A stretch of 64,000 nt of DNA from Viscum album (lineage: Eukaryota > Streptophyta > Magnoliopsida > Santalales > Viscaceae): positions 1,022,645,343 through 1,022,709,342 of the forward strand of contig OY728159.1 in NCBI GenBank assembly GCA_963277665.1, read 5' to 3'. Position numbers and translations under genes: made by a program. The notes below the pieces were generated by a model. The model ran no database searches and was not told the origin of the DNA. It saw only the letters and a program-made list of their open reading frames with translations. The number at the start of each line of letters is the position of its first letter. The stretch's first letter is position 1. Shown here in pieces: positions 33,929 through 45,932 of the stretch.

Positions 33929-34200
33929 ATCACATACGAAATGAAATTGGAAAATCGAGCCGAAAACAACATCTGATGATTTGGTATATTATTTTTCATC
34001 AAAGACTCATGACCCAAAAACATTAGTCTGCCAATAATGAAGACTACAAACTTCCATTGTAGTAGTAGAAGGTTGTAATCCTCTAATGAAATACATTTTT
34101 TATCTAACATGGGTAAGGTAGTGAAATATCTCTTTCAAATGAGGGAAAAATGATTACCCAATTTTCCCTTGATGTACACCCAAATTAAATGAGTGATAGT
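33929..34200 (-). repeat. C2 5' LTR, outer segment (after G1)
   Basis: Continues the C2 LTR beyond G1, starting with the second atcac. Aligns with about 2840-3160, most clearly 'gatttggtata' and 'ccattgtagtagtagaagg'. The end is not resolved. Confidence 0.5.
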
Positions 34201-36690
34201 AGAGGAAGAAACAAAATGGTAGAAATAATTTTTTATCTGGGAAGCACTAATCCCACCCAAGGTTTTCTTTGGGAGGTTCCAAACACGAGCAGTTAGTCTT
34301 CAATAATGGGACCCTAGCCATTCCTTCAGTCTACCGCACCATTAGAGGTTATTCCAACTGGATCATATTCTAGAATATTTATGTAGTTCACATTGTAAGA
34401 AACATGATCAACGGTAAGGGAGTCAGGGTGTGGGCTTATAAGGTTTATAAAGGTAGTTCCCCATTTATATAGATAACTAGTGAATAAAACCTAATATTCA
34501 ATAATTATAGTTATTAGTTGTATGTTTATTTTGGTGTTGAATATATTGATAATGATGAGGCATCCTTGGTGTTCCTGAAATCCAAAATCATTATTATAAA
34601 AGAGATGGGTCACATAGAAAAATTCCACATTGTAAGGATTGGTTCAAGAATATGAAGCTATGTCAGTTGAAGGTTATAAAAACTCGAAGCAGCCCAAAAA
34701 TCGATAGGATTCATGTCTAGATGTCATCCGATGGGACCATACATAATTCCACATTGAATATAGGTGAGGCACGTGTGTCCATCGACTCAAGAACCACCAT
34801 GATAGAAAGAATCTAGCTTATAGACAAGAAAATATTTCTGTGAAATATTTTTGAGAGACACTACTAAATATTAATGAAATACACCTCTTGATATTCTATT
34901 GTCTTATCTGTGAAAAATATTTCTGCTGATAAATGCAACCCTTTTATGAAAAAAAATCCCTACTCAAAGATCCATATCTGAAAACCATCTCAATTATATT
35001 ACATAAAGGCATTCATCATAAATTATATCATATTTTAATGTCATCATTTTCATCAATGGCCCTAAAAAATAGAACGCACCACCTTATTTCAACATCAACA
35101 AGACATTAAGTACATGAAACACAATTCAATGAATGTTTGAATGTTTCTTCTTCTTATCGATGTTCCCCCTATGCTAACAAAAACATGGAAACCCATCACA
35201 ACATAGATCCACTATCAATAATTTTCTGACCATCAACAACGGTTCTCAAATTCTATGATATACATGACAAAATCCTTCAACTCTTGGTGGGGTACATATC
35301 AATAAACTCCATTGACATGTCCACCACCATATTTTTATCATTTTAAAACAAATTATAGGATCCTATTTGAAATAAACCCCCTGATAGGCCTGCCAGACAT
35401 CCCTATAAAAATATCCTTTTGACAGACACCACTATTCCCTAAAAAAATAAACAACATATATTGAAATAGATTATGTTTTCCTCCTCAACAAAGCAAATTA
35501 TAGGTTAAGAAATTTTTCTACAAACCAAGACACTAGAGTGGGCTACTGAAGCATTTTTCATGCATGTACACCCAAAAAATAATGGTCAATTAATGAGAAA
35601 CTTAATATGGGATGATGACTATGAATTCATTATCAGAATATTGGGGATGGATTTAAAGGATATATTAGTAGATAAATGATAGTAAATGCTGCAATGCACA
35701 CCGACATGAAGAATAGGGTGAGTGTCAAATCACAGAGGCAATTTTGTTGGGTGAAAACCTAGACCTTATATTGGTTTCTATAGAGAATGGTGTCTATTAT
35801 TTAATCAAATATGAGACACTCACCATATCATAATTTTTTTAGGATATAACCGAAAGGGGAACATGAGTTTGTATTATAATAACTATTGCATAAATTCTAT
35901 TTATTAGCACCCAAATTAATAATTCTTATCTTTAAAAAGTACTAATGTTTTAGATCCTAAAAAACCAGTTACCTTTATCAGAACTACTAAAGCACAAATA
36001 AAAGACGCTTTTATTACTGATAAAAAAGTGGTGATAATAAAAATATGTTTAATTGATAAAAAACACTGATAAATGATAACTTTTATAGACATTATTTATA
36101 GCATTAATAGAGAGCGATTTTATCATTGAAAAAACCAACTCAGATAAAAAAATAATTGTTACATCAGAACTTCTAGGATATATATAGAAACTCCATAACA
36201 ACAACACAAATATAGAATAATTTAAATAATAAAATATTATAGAAGACAATTACAGTAAAAATATTACATGAAATAAATATTGCCTCTTAAAAATAAAAAA
36301 CACTATTTAAATATTAAAAATAATTAATGGAGTATAAATATTACATTACACCACATATTAAAAATAAAAAAACAATTACATTTCACAATTAGAACATTTA
36401 CATTTTATCATAATTTCAATTAAAATATTAAATTAAAGAATTTATGTAAAATATAACAGTTATATAATATTTAGTTAGAGTATAAAATAGTTACTACTAA
36501 TAAAAATAATATAACTCTCATAATAGGCCTAATAAAATGTCCAACGAACATTATATAAAAGCATTTGACTATATTTATGAAAATAATTATTTAATAATAT
36601 GTATATAAAAAATAAAAAAATATAAATTTCATAATATATAATCTAGGATAAATTGTAAAAAAAAATTTCGATAAAGAAAAACATCAACAA
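34200..36690. other. No recognisable gene
   Basis: AT-rich and probably very old sequence. Translations in all frames gave no domain I recognise. At 35970-36170 short motifs such as 'gacgcttttattactgataaaa' halves and 'ttatcagaac' recur, as in subterminal regions of CACTA transposons, but no CACTA terminus was found. Confidence 0.4.
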
Positions 36691-39600
36691 TATTGATAAA
36701 TTTGGATATCAAATTATTGTGTGGTTGATTTATAGAGGTGAAAATTCATAGGAAGATCATAGCCCTAGGTTTTCATTACAATATAAGGGTCATTTCTTAG
36801 ATATGTCCTCCACAAAAGAAAATTTTCAATTATAAATAAATGATAAAAATATAAAATTTTAGTTTCCCTCATACTTGGATATCTATGTACTTCTTTTTTT
36901 TTACATATTTATTGCATTATTTTATTTTTATAAAAATATGAAGGTAAAATGGTACTTTCAATCCTATCGAGAAATCCTCGTACGGGATTCACATGTGGTT
37001 TATTTGAATAAATAAAAAACTATTTTTGGATAATACATTAATGTTTCCAGGGTAATATGAACTTGTTCTATTTTTTTGAACCATTTTATGTGACCCAAAA
37101 CATTAATAACAATAATAAGGTCAATCAACTTGTTTCTTTATACTGAGAAATTTAGCTATTGGATTAATGTGCGTTTAATTAGTATCGATGTAAATTGACT
37201 TTTTTATTTATTTCATAATTTTTCCATGAATTAGAAAATTTTTACTCAATTTATACCCCTACCCTATGGATTTAACATTTATTATATTTTTACAAAAAAA
37301 TTAAATCCTATTTCCCATTATACCTAGATATTCAAGCATCGTATTAATGACTGTTTTATTCTTATATATTGTAAACTATTTTTGGATAATTTTAATATGT
37401 TTTATTCTAATATGAACTCACCATATTGGTTTTGAACTCTTGATGATTTATATATTATTCTATAAAAAATAATTGGTGTAACAGTACTTTGGATCATGCG
37501 TTAATATCAAAACTCAAATTGATGCTCGATTGACTACTATTGGAAAAAAATGAAAAAATTTAATTTTCCAAATATTCTTTCCAATTTATGGTTGATTTCT
37601 CAAATTTGACTCCTTGATGGGTGATATATAATTTTAATGAAAATAAATTTTTTAAATGTTACATTGTATCATACCGAGAAGTCTAAGCATTAAATTAATG
37701 CATGATTGATTCATATAGGTAAAAAATAATGTTAAGACATTTATTCAACTATTTCATGTCAATAGGTAGTCTTTTCTTGGTTTCTACCCACTAATTTGTT
37801 ATATTTAAATTTACAAAAATTGAAATGTTGTTTTTGATCACCCTAGGAAATATGAGCATTAAATTTTCCATAATTGGGTCATAGAAATAAAAAATATCTC
37901 AATGACCATTCTCTAATGTTTTTATAATAATGAGAACTCAATTTCTTAGTTTTACTTCTTTGAGGTAATTTTTTTCTTAACAAAAATGTGAAGGTGATGA
38001 AGAACATTCAATCATGCCGTGTAATAAAAAAATCAGGTTTATGCATGGGTGATTCTTATGGAAAAAAAATGACCTGATGATAATTGTCTTACACTTTTAC
38101 ACAAATCTATTTTTGTTTTATTGGTTATGAACCCTACTCAGTTTATTTTCCAAATATTAATAAGTATTAACAATATGAAATAGTAATTTCCATCAAAAAG
38201 TGAAACCAGGGAATCATATTACCATACAGTTGATTCCTATAGATCAATTTTTTGGATAATTTTTCTAAGGATTAACATAAATTTAGACACATTGGCTTAG
38301 TTTTGTTACATTTATTGGAATTGCGTAATTTTAATAAAAATAAAATTGATAAATGGTAGTTTAGATCATATTGTAAAATATGGTCATCAAATTGACACAC
38401 AATTCATGATATCAATCCACAAATTAATTAAGTGTTATCTTGTTTTGTTTTATGCATATTTGAACTCATTTAATCAGTTATAATCCCATTTAGGTGACAT
38501 GACCCTTTAATAACAATATGAATTTAAAAAAAATTTAAACAAAAATAAGTAATTTGTGGTTTTGATATATGTGAATTGGAATCGCATAGATCTGAAATGA
38601 CTTTGAGAGCATTATCAAACTTTTATTAATCAATTTTACCCCATTTTATTAGTTTTTACCATATACTAATGATATTTAATTTATTATTTTGTGTAAGGAA
38701 TATAAAATCACATTTTCAATTATACTAATGAATCCATGTATCCTATAGATGCATTGTATTTTATTACAAATTAGAATCATTTCAATTATTGCTGTTATAT
38801 TTTTTTTTACAAAAATATAAACAACCCTTATTGGTTCTGATTCCATGGAAGGTGATATGTTCTTTTAATAGAAATATAAAGGTAAAATTTTTCTATGGAT
38901 TGTACCAAGAAATATGATTATTGGACTGATGGTCTATTGATTAATAATGATAAAAGAATGAATCGGGGATTATTCATTACGTTTTTATGCCAATCTCATG
39001 ATTTTTCCCTATTTTTACACCATGATGGGAGACATTCCATTTTTATAAAAATACAAAGGTGATGCGGTACTTTAAATCATATTGAGAAATATGAGCATCT
39101 GATTGATGTGTGTTCAATTCCTAAAATTTTGTTTTTCTAAAGAGTAATTATCCTATGTTTTTATAGTAATTATATGAAATTTAATTATTTTTTACACCTA
39201 TTAGGAGAATTTTTACATTAAAATGTTTTACAGGCGAAGCCTCAAATTTCAACATCCTAGTCAATTTTAGTATCAGATTCCTATGCTGTTTTTTCAAACT
39301 GATCCTAAATTACAGAGTGATAATTTTTCTATATTTTGTGGAAATATAATATTGTTTGATTAGTTTTGAACCTTACGTAGATGATATGAGTGTTAATAAT
39401 AAAAAATAATACATTTAAACATACTATGAAATAAGTGCATTATATTGATACATAGATGATTTCTATATATCAAAACTTATTCAATGATCGTTTTAATGGT
39501 CTCACATTATGACACCTAATGAGTCATTGGTATGTTTAATTATGATTCTTATTTAAATTTAATCACGTTTTTGGTGTTCCCAAGAGTTAAGGGTCAAAAT
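36690..39600. repeat. Degenerate tandem satellite, period about 175 bp (left part)
   Basis: An anchor around 'gagaaatatgagcat...gattgattcctatag' recurs at about 36705, 36878, 36972, 37152, 37331, 37506, 37682, 37851, 38025, 38205, 38381, 38565, 38725, 38913, 39091, 39262 and 39432. Apart from one short interval (94 bp) the spacing is 160-188 bp, mean near 175. A second block in each unit reads like 'taataaaaatatgaaggtaaaatg'. Units are very divergent, so it would be missed by programs that require high identity. No coding. Confidence 0.8.
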
Positions 39601-39614
39601 AGGGAGTTGGTGGT

Positions 39615-39626
39615 GGGGGGGGGGGG
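39615..39626 (+). repeat. Run of twelve G
   Basis: An uninterrupted G12, preceded by 'ggagttggtggt', in otherwise AT-rich DNA between the satellite and the G2 LTR. Confidence 0.9.
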
Positions 39627-39640
39627 TATATACCAAATCA

Positions 39641-39681
39641 CATGGTTATCACATGGTTTTCTAACCATGTGGATAACCATG
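39641..39681. other. Long perfect hairpin next to G2
   Basis: Arms catggttatcacatggtt (39641-39658) and aaccatgtggataaccatg (39663-39681) are complementary except for one extra G, around a 4-base loop. It lies 15 bp after the G run and 25 bp before the G2 LTR. It could be part of an older element or a short inverted-repeat insertion. Confidence 0.8.
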
Positions 39682-39705
39682 CGAGGGGCCAACAATTTTT
39701 AACAA

Positions 39706-41840
39706 TGAAGTTTCACCCAATTTTATAGTGGTATTTCCAACAATGTTACACACTAAGAGAAAATGTGTAGCCTTTTTTTGTTTCAAACAGGAATCATCAC
39801 AGTTGGTTCATGGTTTTCCTAGCTATGAAACTGAACTGTGCAACCATATCCAGCTCATTAAAATTATAAAATTACAAAATTTTTATTTTCATATTTTTAA
39901 CATTTGGACCTCATTTTTCCTCATTTATCATGAATAACCTTTACCCTTCGATTAGTTATTCTTACATTTCATTTTTTATGGATGTATATTTTAGATATTA
40001 GTGTCTTGGCATGAGGAAATTCTATTTCACCATGTTTTCTTCTTTTTTTCCCACATAATGAGTTATTCTTCAATTTTTGTGAATGTGTTTAACCAAAGGG
40101 TTCTTTTTGGAATATTATAGGGTATTTTATGGGGGTATTTGTTTTTTGATTTCACGTGACTTAGGTTTGGGGGTATTGGTTTTACCTCTTCTATTGGGTA
40201 TTCACAATGTTTCTTGGGATTTGAAATGAATCTAAGGAAAATGTATTTATTTAAGAGTATTTTCCATGGAATGTCATTAAATTTCTTTTATCCATTGGTT
40301 TTATATCATTTAAATTACCATTTATGTTATTTATGATTTGTATTAATTCCATATTTTATTTGAATCATGGGTTGGAATGAAAATATTGGGATATAAAGGG
40401 GGTTTTTGAAAAGGGTGTGGCTTGTATTCCCACCAAGAGATTGATAAAATGGAAAAATGTTGTTTTTTTTGATAAAAAAATGGATTTATAAAATATATTT
40501 AGAAATTGTATTACCTTGGAAAAGATGTTTTGATAAATTTATTAATGTTGGTTTATGAAATGGTTTATGTTTCAGACTCAATAATATGGGCACTTGTATA
40601 CGAATGTGTTGGAATGGAGTAGCACAAGGATTAACCATAGACTAAGAAAGGGGTTTTTTCAAGGGATCATACAATCCTTTTTAACGAGGACCATGCGAGC
40701 TTATATATTGCTCTTTCTATGTGGTAATGTGTGAAAACAAAGGGAATAATATATGAGACTCCAATTTTTTCTCTAAGGGACTATGTGATCCTTTGGGTAT
40801 GAATACTATGATAGCTACCATGTAGGGTCTAGGGATGATCGATAGATATTCCATTACTTAGATAGCTAGAATAATTGTTTATTCACTCATTTTATGATTG
40901 ATGTTTAGAGACCTTAGCACCCATTACTCATTTAATATTTGTTTATATGATTTATTAATTTTGTAGTTACATTTTTATGTGATGACATTTCTTATGAAAA
41001 TCGACCATTTAAAATTAATTTGGTTATATGATGTGGATTATTTTAATCACTCTTACAATGATTTTTTCATAATTTTTAGAATATTTTTACTTTTTGAATT
41101 TTTGATATTGTGTATATATGATTGGAAACTGTGTTGCAAAACTATATCTTGTTTTGAAATGAAAAACAAATGTTATTTCAGAGTATTATATGAAAATGAT
41201 TTTTTTTTCAAAGTGGATTAGTTTTGAAACTAAATTAAAACTATTTTATTGGTTAGTATGCTAAAAATTCTAAATATATTCCTTGTGGAATAATATTGGG
41301 ATTACTACCTTAAACCCCATATTGGAAGCTTTTTAAAAAAAATTGATTTCATTTTTCAGGAAATAGGTAAATGCAAGGAACCATGATCTAGGTTGGATCA
41401 TCTTGATTATCACCATCAAGAGTTTTTTGGAGGAGATGTGGTCTAACGTGGATTGGATCACATGGATATGTTTTTTGTATTTTATACCTATTGGGTTGTA
41501 TAAAAGAATTATTTATAATTTCTCTATTTTTTTAAAATATGTTTTGTTTATTTTGATATAACATGTATATGTATGTGTCGATTTATTGAATGTTTGGACT
41601 ATGATGTTCGTTTTTGTTTATAGTATCTACTTAACTTTTAATATTGATAATAATTATTGGTTTGTATTTTATATTATATGGACCACACATGTTAGTTTAC
41701 TATTGTAGAATCTTTTACCATGTAGTGGTTAGTTACGCTATGTTCATGTCACTAGACCATAGTGAAAATGAACATTCCTCGAGCTACGAATAGAACGGGC
41801 TCAGGTGACAAGTTTGGTCGACCTAGGATGGTTCATTACA
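39706..41840 (+). repeat. G2 5' LTR
   Basis: Starts tgaagtttcaccc and ends gttcattaca, directly before the PBS. Collinear with 45933-48054. No gene recognised; an 80-codon frame at 40979-41221 is non-descript. Confidence 0.75.
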
Positions 41841-41843
41841 AAT

Positions 41844-41857
41844 TGGTATTAGGAGCC
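41844..41857 (+). other. G2 primer-binding site (tRNA-Met type)
   Basis: 'tggtattaggagcc' directly after the LTR and two bases, against tggtatcagagcc: one C-to-T and one extra G. Confidence 0.8.
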
Positions 41858-44070
41858 TATGTTATTTAGGATTTAATGGAGTTTTGATGCTAGTAACGTC
41901 AGGAATCAGGAGCAAGGAATGTAGGAATTCATGGATAGGACTTGGAAATGTCAAAAATCGATTTCCATGTATTTTATGGGATTGTGGTTATGTTTTTTGA
42001 GATAGTAAATAGGTTGGATGGAAGATATTTAAAGGTATTTTTTGGTCAGGAAAAAATCATTGGGTAATACTAGAATCTATTTTGAGTTCTGGTGTCAGAC
42101 AAGGAGGTTTGGAGGAGGCACGCATTATGCTGGAACAGTTAGTAGTTTCCATGTGTAGAACTCATTTAATTTCCACTAACTCTAGTAAAAACTGTATAGT
42201 TGTGGCACAGTTTTCCAAATAGGGTGGCCAAACTATATAATTTGGGAAATTATTGAAATTTTATATGTTTTGGTTCCATTTAATTTTGGATTCTCTTGTG
42301 ATGATAGTTCTTCTTGTTGATACCCATATTTAGGGTTTATTTTATCTTGTTGTTGTGGTTTAAGTTTTAATCTTTATTGATGAGGCTTATTCATGGTGTT
42401 TTATATACAATTCTTACTTGAAGGAAATTTTCCATGCATAGAGAGGGTTTAGTGGAAGGTACCCCAAAGTAAAACTCTATCATTGATTTTTTTTTGGTAG
42501 TTAGTGATTCTTACAATCCAAACCATGGGACCAGTGGGTTTTCAAGATCAGATATGAACCATGGGAAATGATCAAGGATTTTTGTGGTAGAATCCAATAG
42601 TGTTACACATAAGCAATGTACACAATGAGTATGAATATTAGATATATCATTTTAAGATAATGCGTGTGTTTTTAAAGACCCATAATATCTCCAATTGGTA
42701 TTTTCTATGTATTTGTTTAAAGGATCATGTATAAAGTGATGAGAGTTGATGGAGATTTTTAAGAAGCCTATGGATATAACATGTTACACTATCAATGTGT
42801 AATTAAATTGTATGTTCTATGTGGATACCATGATAGTGGAGAAGGCCTTTGAGTTTTTGATGCTTTAGTGGGGTGATCATTCAGTATTGGGGTAGGATGC
42901 TAGATTCACCAAGTTGGTCTATGTATATCTAGATCTAATCATGAATGATTATGTCAATTATCATTGTTTTGATATCTTTTTTATGATAGATATCATATAT
43001 AAGATCATTATTCTATTTATACCAACCCATTACATGTTTTTGGACAAAACAACAATGGAAGAGGCATATTTAATGAGAAATATATGTCTAAGTGGTGTTC
43101 CTTATATGGGAAATATCTATATATATTACTCAAGAATTAAGAGGAATTAGAATGAGTCTTGAATAGGTCGTGAAAAGAGTGCACAATATTCATTATGATC
43201 ATATTTCTAAGGACATGCCACCAGTGTGGGTACATATGGAATATTAATCACTTCTATCAAATTTTTTCATGTGGGTGTGGTGTATGGTCAACTTTTTTGA
43301 AAGGATCATAGGTGATGTCAGAGGCTTACATGGTTAGAGGTTCTCATACTCATTGAAATATGGATTATTAAAAGTAGAAGAATAATTAGAGTGGGTATAT
43401 GATTGGGTGAATAAATGAATCATAGTTTAGTATATATGAATTAGATTTCGATACAGCTATAGTTAGGGGTATGCGTTTTTATTCCTTGTTCTATGGAATA
43501 ACATTTAATTAACACTGATGAATCCCATTGTAACATTTAAATTCAAAAATATATTTTTTGGTTGTGATATATGTGTTGATAATATATGTTATGCGTTTTC
43601 TAACTTGTTGGGTTGGAAGACGGAACAATATTTCAAGTGCTTGAGTGTGGTGTTGTGGTAGCTGCCATGGAGGTGGTTGGGAAAACCTATTTTATATTTG
43701 GGATTTCTTTATCATATTATTTTCATAGAAAAGATGATAAATTTAAAATAATTTGTTGAATGTTATCACTGAATGGTCCATATCTCTACCCATGATAGAA
43801 GCACTTGCCTTTTTCAGGGTAGTGGGATCTAATTTCAGGGCGGGAAGGACCAGTTCCTTCAATGTTGGGGTCAATATCATGCTAGTTTTCCTAGCTATTC
43901 CTTACTATTTTGAGAACTATTTTAGGGGAGGGATTCCCATGGATATTTAATGGTACCATGAAATGTTTATAGGTGATTTTTCAAGACTGTATCCCCAATG
44001 ACAGATCGATTTTAGAATCATACTACTCCACAAGAGGATAACGATTTCATTTACATCATATTGGATGGAT
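41858..44070 (+). pseudogene. G2 gag/protease region, no clear domain
   Basis: By position this should hold gag and protease. No zinc knuckle or DSG site could be recognised. A 78-codon (42914-43150) and a 65-codon frame (43753-43950) have no similarity I know. Confidence 0.3.
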
Positions 44071-44190
44071 CAGACTGAGGTGAAGGAGATAAATTTTATT
44101 TAATGGATCATGAAAATATGGGGTTTATCCTTTCTATAATGTCCCTGTGGGATTCACCAGTGATATTTTCAAAATAATGTGGATGGTAGC
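44070..44190 (+). pseudogene. G2 reverse transcriptase trace
   Basis: Around 44146-44185 one frame gives PCGIHQ-stop-YFQNNVD, which fits the RT motif PFGLTNAPxTFQxxMN with a small deletion. Before it, YWMDQTEVKE fits SGYHQxxVKE. No YVDD box is found, and the integrase start lies less than 300 bp downstream, so the rest of RT and RNase H has been deleted. Confidence 0.45.
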
Positions 44191-44399
44191 CATTAAAAAT
44201 ACATAAACTACATTAATCATAACCAGGTAAAAAAAATAATAAGTACATGTTTCCCAGGATTGGTGATATATTTTACCATAAAAAATGGATCCATTAGTTT
44301 TCAAATATCATCCTGAGATCAAGCTACCACTAATTGAGGGTTCGGTAGGAGGAAATTCCAAATATCATTTTTTAAAGACTGTATGAAAATCATGATTAC

Positions 44400-45250
44400 A
44401 TTGTTATTCGATTTGGTCATACGAATTATATGACTATTTTTATTGTCCTAATGAACAAGTCCATTCATTTCATATGGGTGATTATTTATCATATTGTGAA
44501 TTATGTTTCACACCTTGGTAGTTTGATATTGGTACCCTTGGATGAGACCTATTGTGGTGAGATATGATTTAGGATGCTTTACCTCATAGAGGATCAAAAT
44601 TGAGTATCATAGTTCAGGTAGGTTATTTCATAAACTCCATATGTCAATATGGAAGTGGGATGAGATATTTAGGGACTTAATGATCATGATCTATTGTTCC
44701 ATATGTGAGATAGATTACATGTGGATGATTACTGATCATATGGTGAAATCATCCCTTTTTCTACTAATTATGGGGTCGATGATTATAAAGGAAAACTGAC
44801 ACCTATATATTCAAAAAGTTGTTTGGATTAATGGGGTGTCCTTGGTCATAGTTTCAGATTTGGATGACCATTTTAGATCTCTATTTTGGATGGAACTCCA
44901 CGATTATTTGAAAAACCAGTTGAGGTTATAAACTACATACCACACCCAAAATGATGTAATGTCTAAAAGGACCATGTAGACTCTCAATGACATGTTACGA
45001 GCACGTGTTCTTGGTTTTGGAGATTTTATAGAAGGTCACCTTACACTGGAAAAGCCCACTAATAACATTTGTTATCATGACTCAATTAGGATGGCATATT
45101 TGAGGCATTGTATTGGATGTTGTGCTAATACCTTTTGTAAAAGGTTGAGGTTGGTGAGCAGTCCTTGGTCAGTCCTTGAATCATCTATGAGATTACCAAG
45201 ACAATGTATATGGTCTAGAAATGGATAGTGAAACATAGACTCAACATAAT
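44400..45250 (+). pseudogene. G2 integrase remnant
   Basis: Segments in order: MNKSIHFIW at about 44445 (family LTKSAHFIP), LYIQKVVWINGVSLVIVSDL at about 44800 with the second catalytic Asp (family YIxEIVRLHGVPVSIVSDRD), DHFRSLFWMELHDYL, TYHTQNDVMSKRTM (family FHPQTDGQSERT; the Glu is Lys), LNDMLRARVLGFGDFIEGHLTL (family LEDMLRACVLDFxGxWDxHLPL) and YHDSIRMAYLR. The match is clear despite stops. Integrase joins the cDNA ends to the chromosome. Confidence 0.85.
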
Positions 45251-45279
45251 TATGATGAATACATTCATTGTTACGCATT

Positions 45280-45690
45280 AGAGTATTTTTTGGTGATTTG
45301 GTGTTATATTGGGTATTAGTTCCATTAGGTCACATTTTCTTATGAATGCATGTGAAGTTGGAACCATGTTTTGTCTGGTGGATTTATTTTGTGGAGAATA
45401 TATGGATTGTTTTCTACAGGTTGGAGCTTCCCCCATTACTATCATCAATAAATGACATATTTCAAATCCTCTAGCTGGTGAGATAACATCTAGAATAATC
45501 TCATGTGTTGGAGTTGGAGGATTTGGAGTATGATCATCATGTCACTGTTTTGGATTGTCATGTTCATATCGTGGATCCTAAGAAAAATTTATTCCATACA
45601 AAACCAATATTGTTGGTTAATGTGCTCTGGATTAATGGAAGAAATAACAGTGAGATAATGGAGAGGTATAATAGAGAGAGGATGTAATGG
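45280..45690 (+). pseudogene. G2 integrase C-terminus with chromodomain-like tail
   Basis: FGDLVLYWV, then IVFYRLELPPLLSSINDIFQI (family VAYRLALPPxLSxVHxVFHVS). A 60-codon frame (45505-45687) follows: MLELEDLEYDHHVTVLDCHV, VDPKKNLFHTKPILLVNVLW and SEIMERYN. The family reads EDLELxxxLTYExxPVxILDRxxxxLRxKxIPLVKVLW...EATWExExxM. Comparison with the tail of G1 supports a shared chromodomain-like type. Confidence 0.7.
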
Positions 45691-45932
45691 AATAGATTAT
45701 TTTATTCTAGAAAACCATAAAGAGTATCTGGTGGATAAAAGTTGGATGGTGGGGATTTTATGACACACTTTTTGTCACTAGTACATATTATTTTGATTTT
45801 TAATCATCTCCATGTGATTTCTTTGAGTAACTATTTGTTAGAGATCAAAGCCCAAAGATTGTGGTGTGATCGAGCATGGAAAATAGTTAACCCATATTTT
45901 TTATTATTATGCAGCTAATTGTTCAATGGGGA

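Larger units (their letters stand above)
2700..34200 (-). mobile_element. C2: Ty1/copia retrotransposon, minus strand, split by nested insertions
   Basis: Internal copia remnants (gag knuckle, protease, integrase) occupy about 3290-4960 on the minus strand. Sequence at about 2730-3160 (3' LTR) aligns in the same orientation with sequence at about 5940-6009 plus 6716-6754 and then 33934-34140 (5' LTR), once copy A (6010-6706) and G1 (6755-33928) are removed. For example, 'ccattgtagtagtagaa' occurs at about 3009 and again at about 34063. RT and RNase H are missing between 3290 and the LTR, so the element is also internally deleted. Outer LTR limits were not resolved and the coordinates are approximate. 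Confidence 0.6.
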
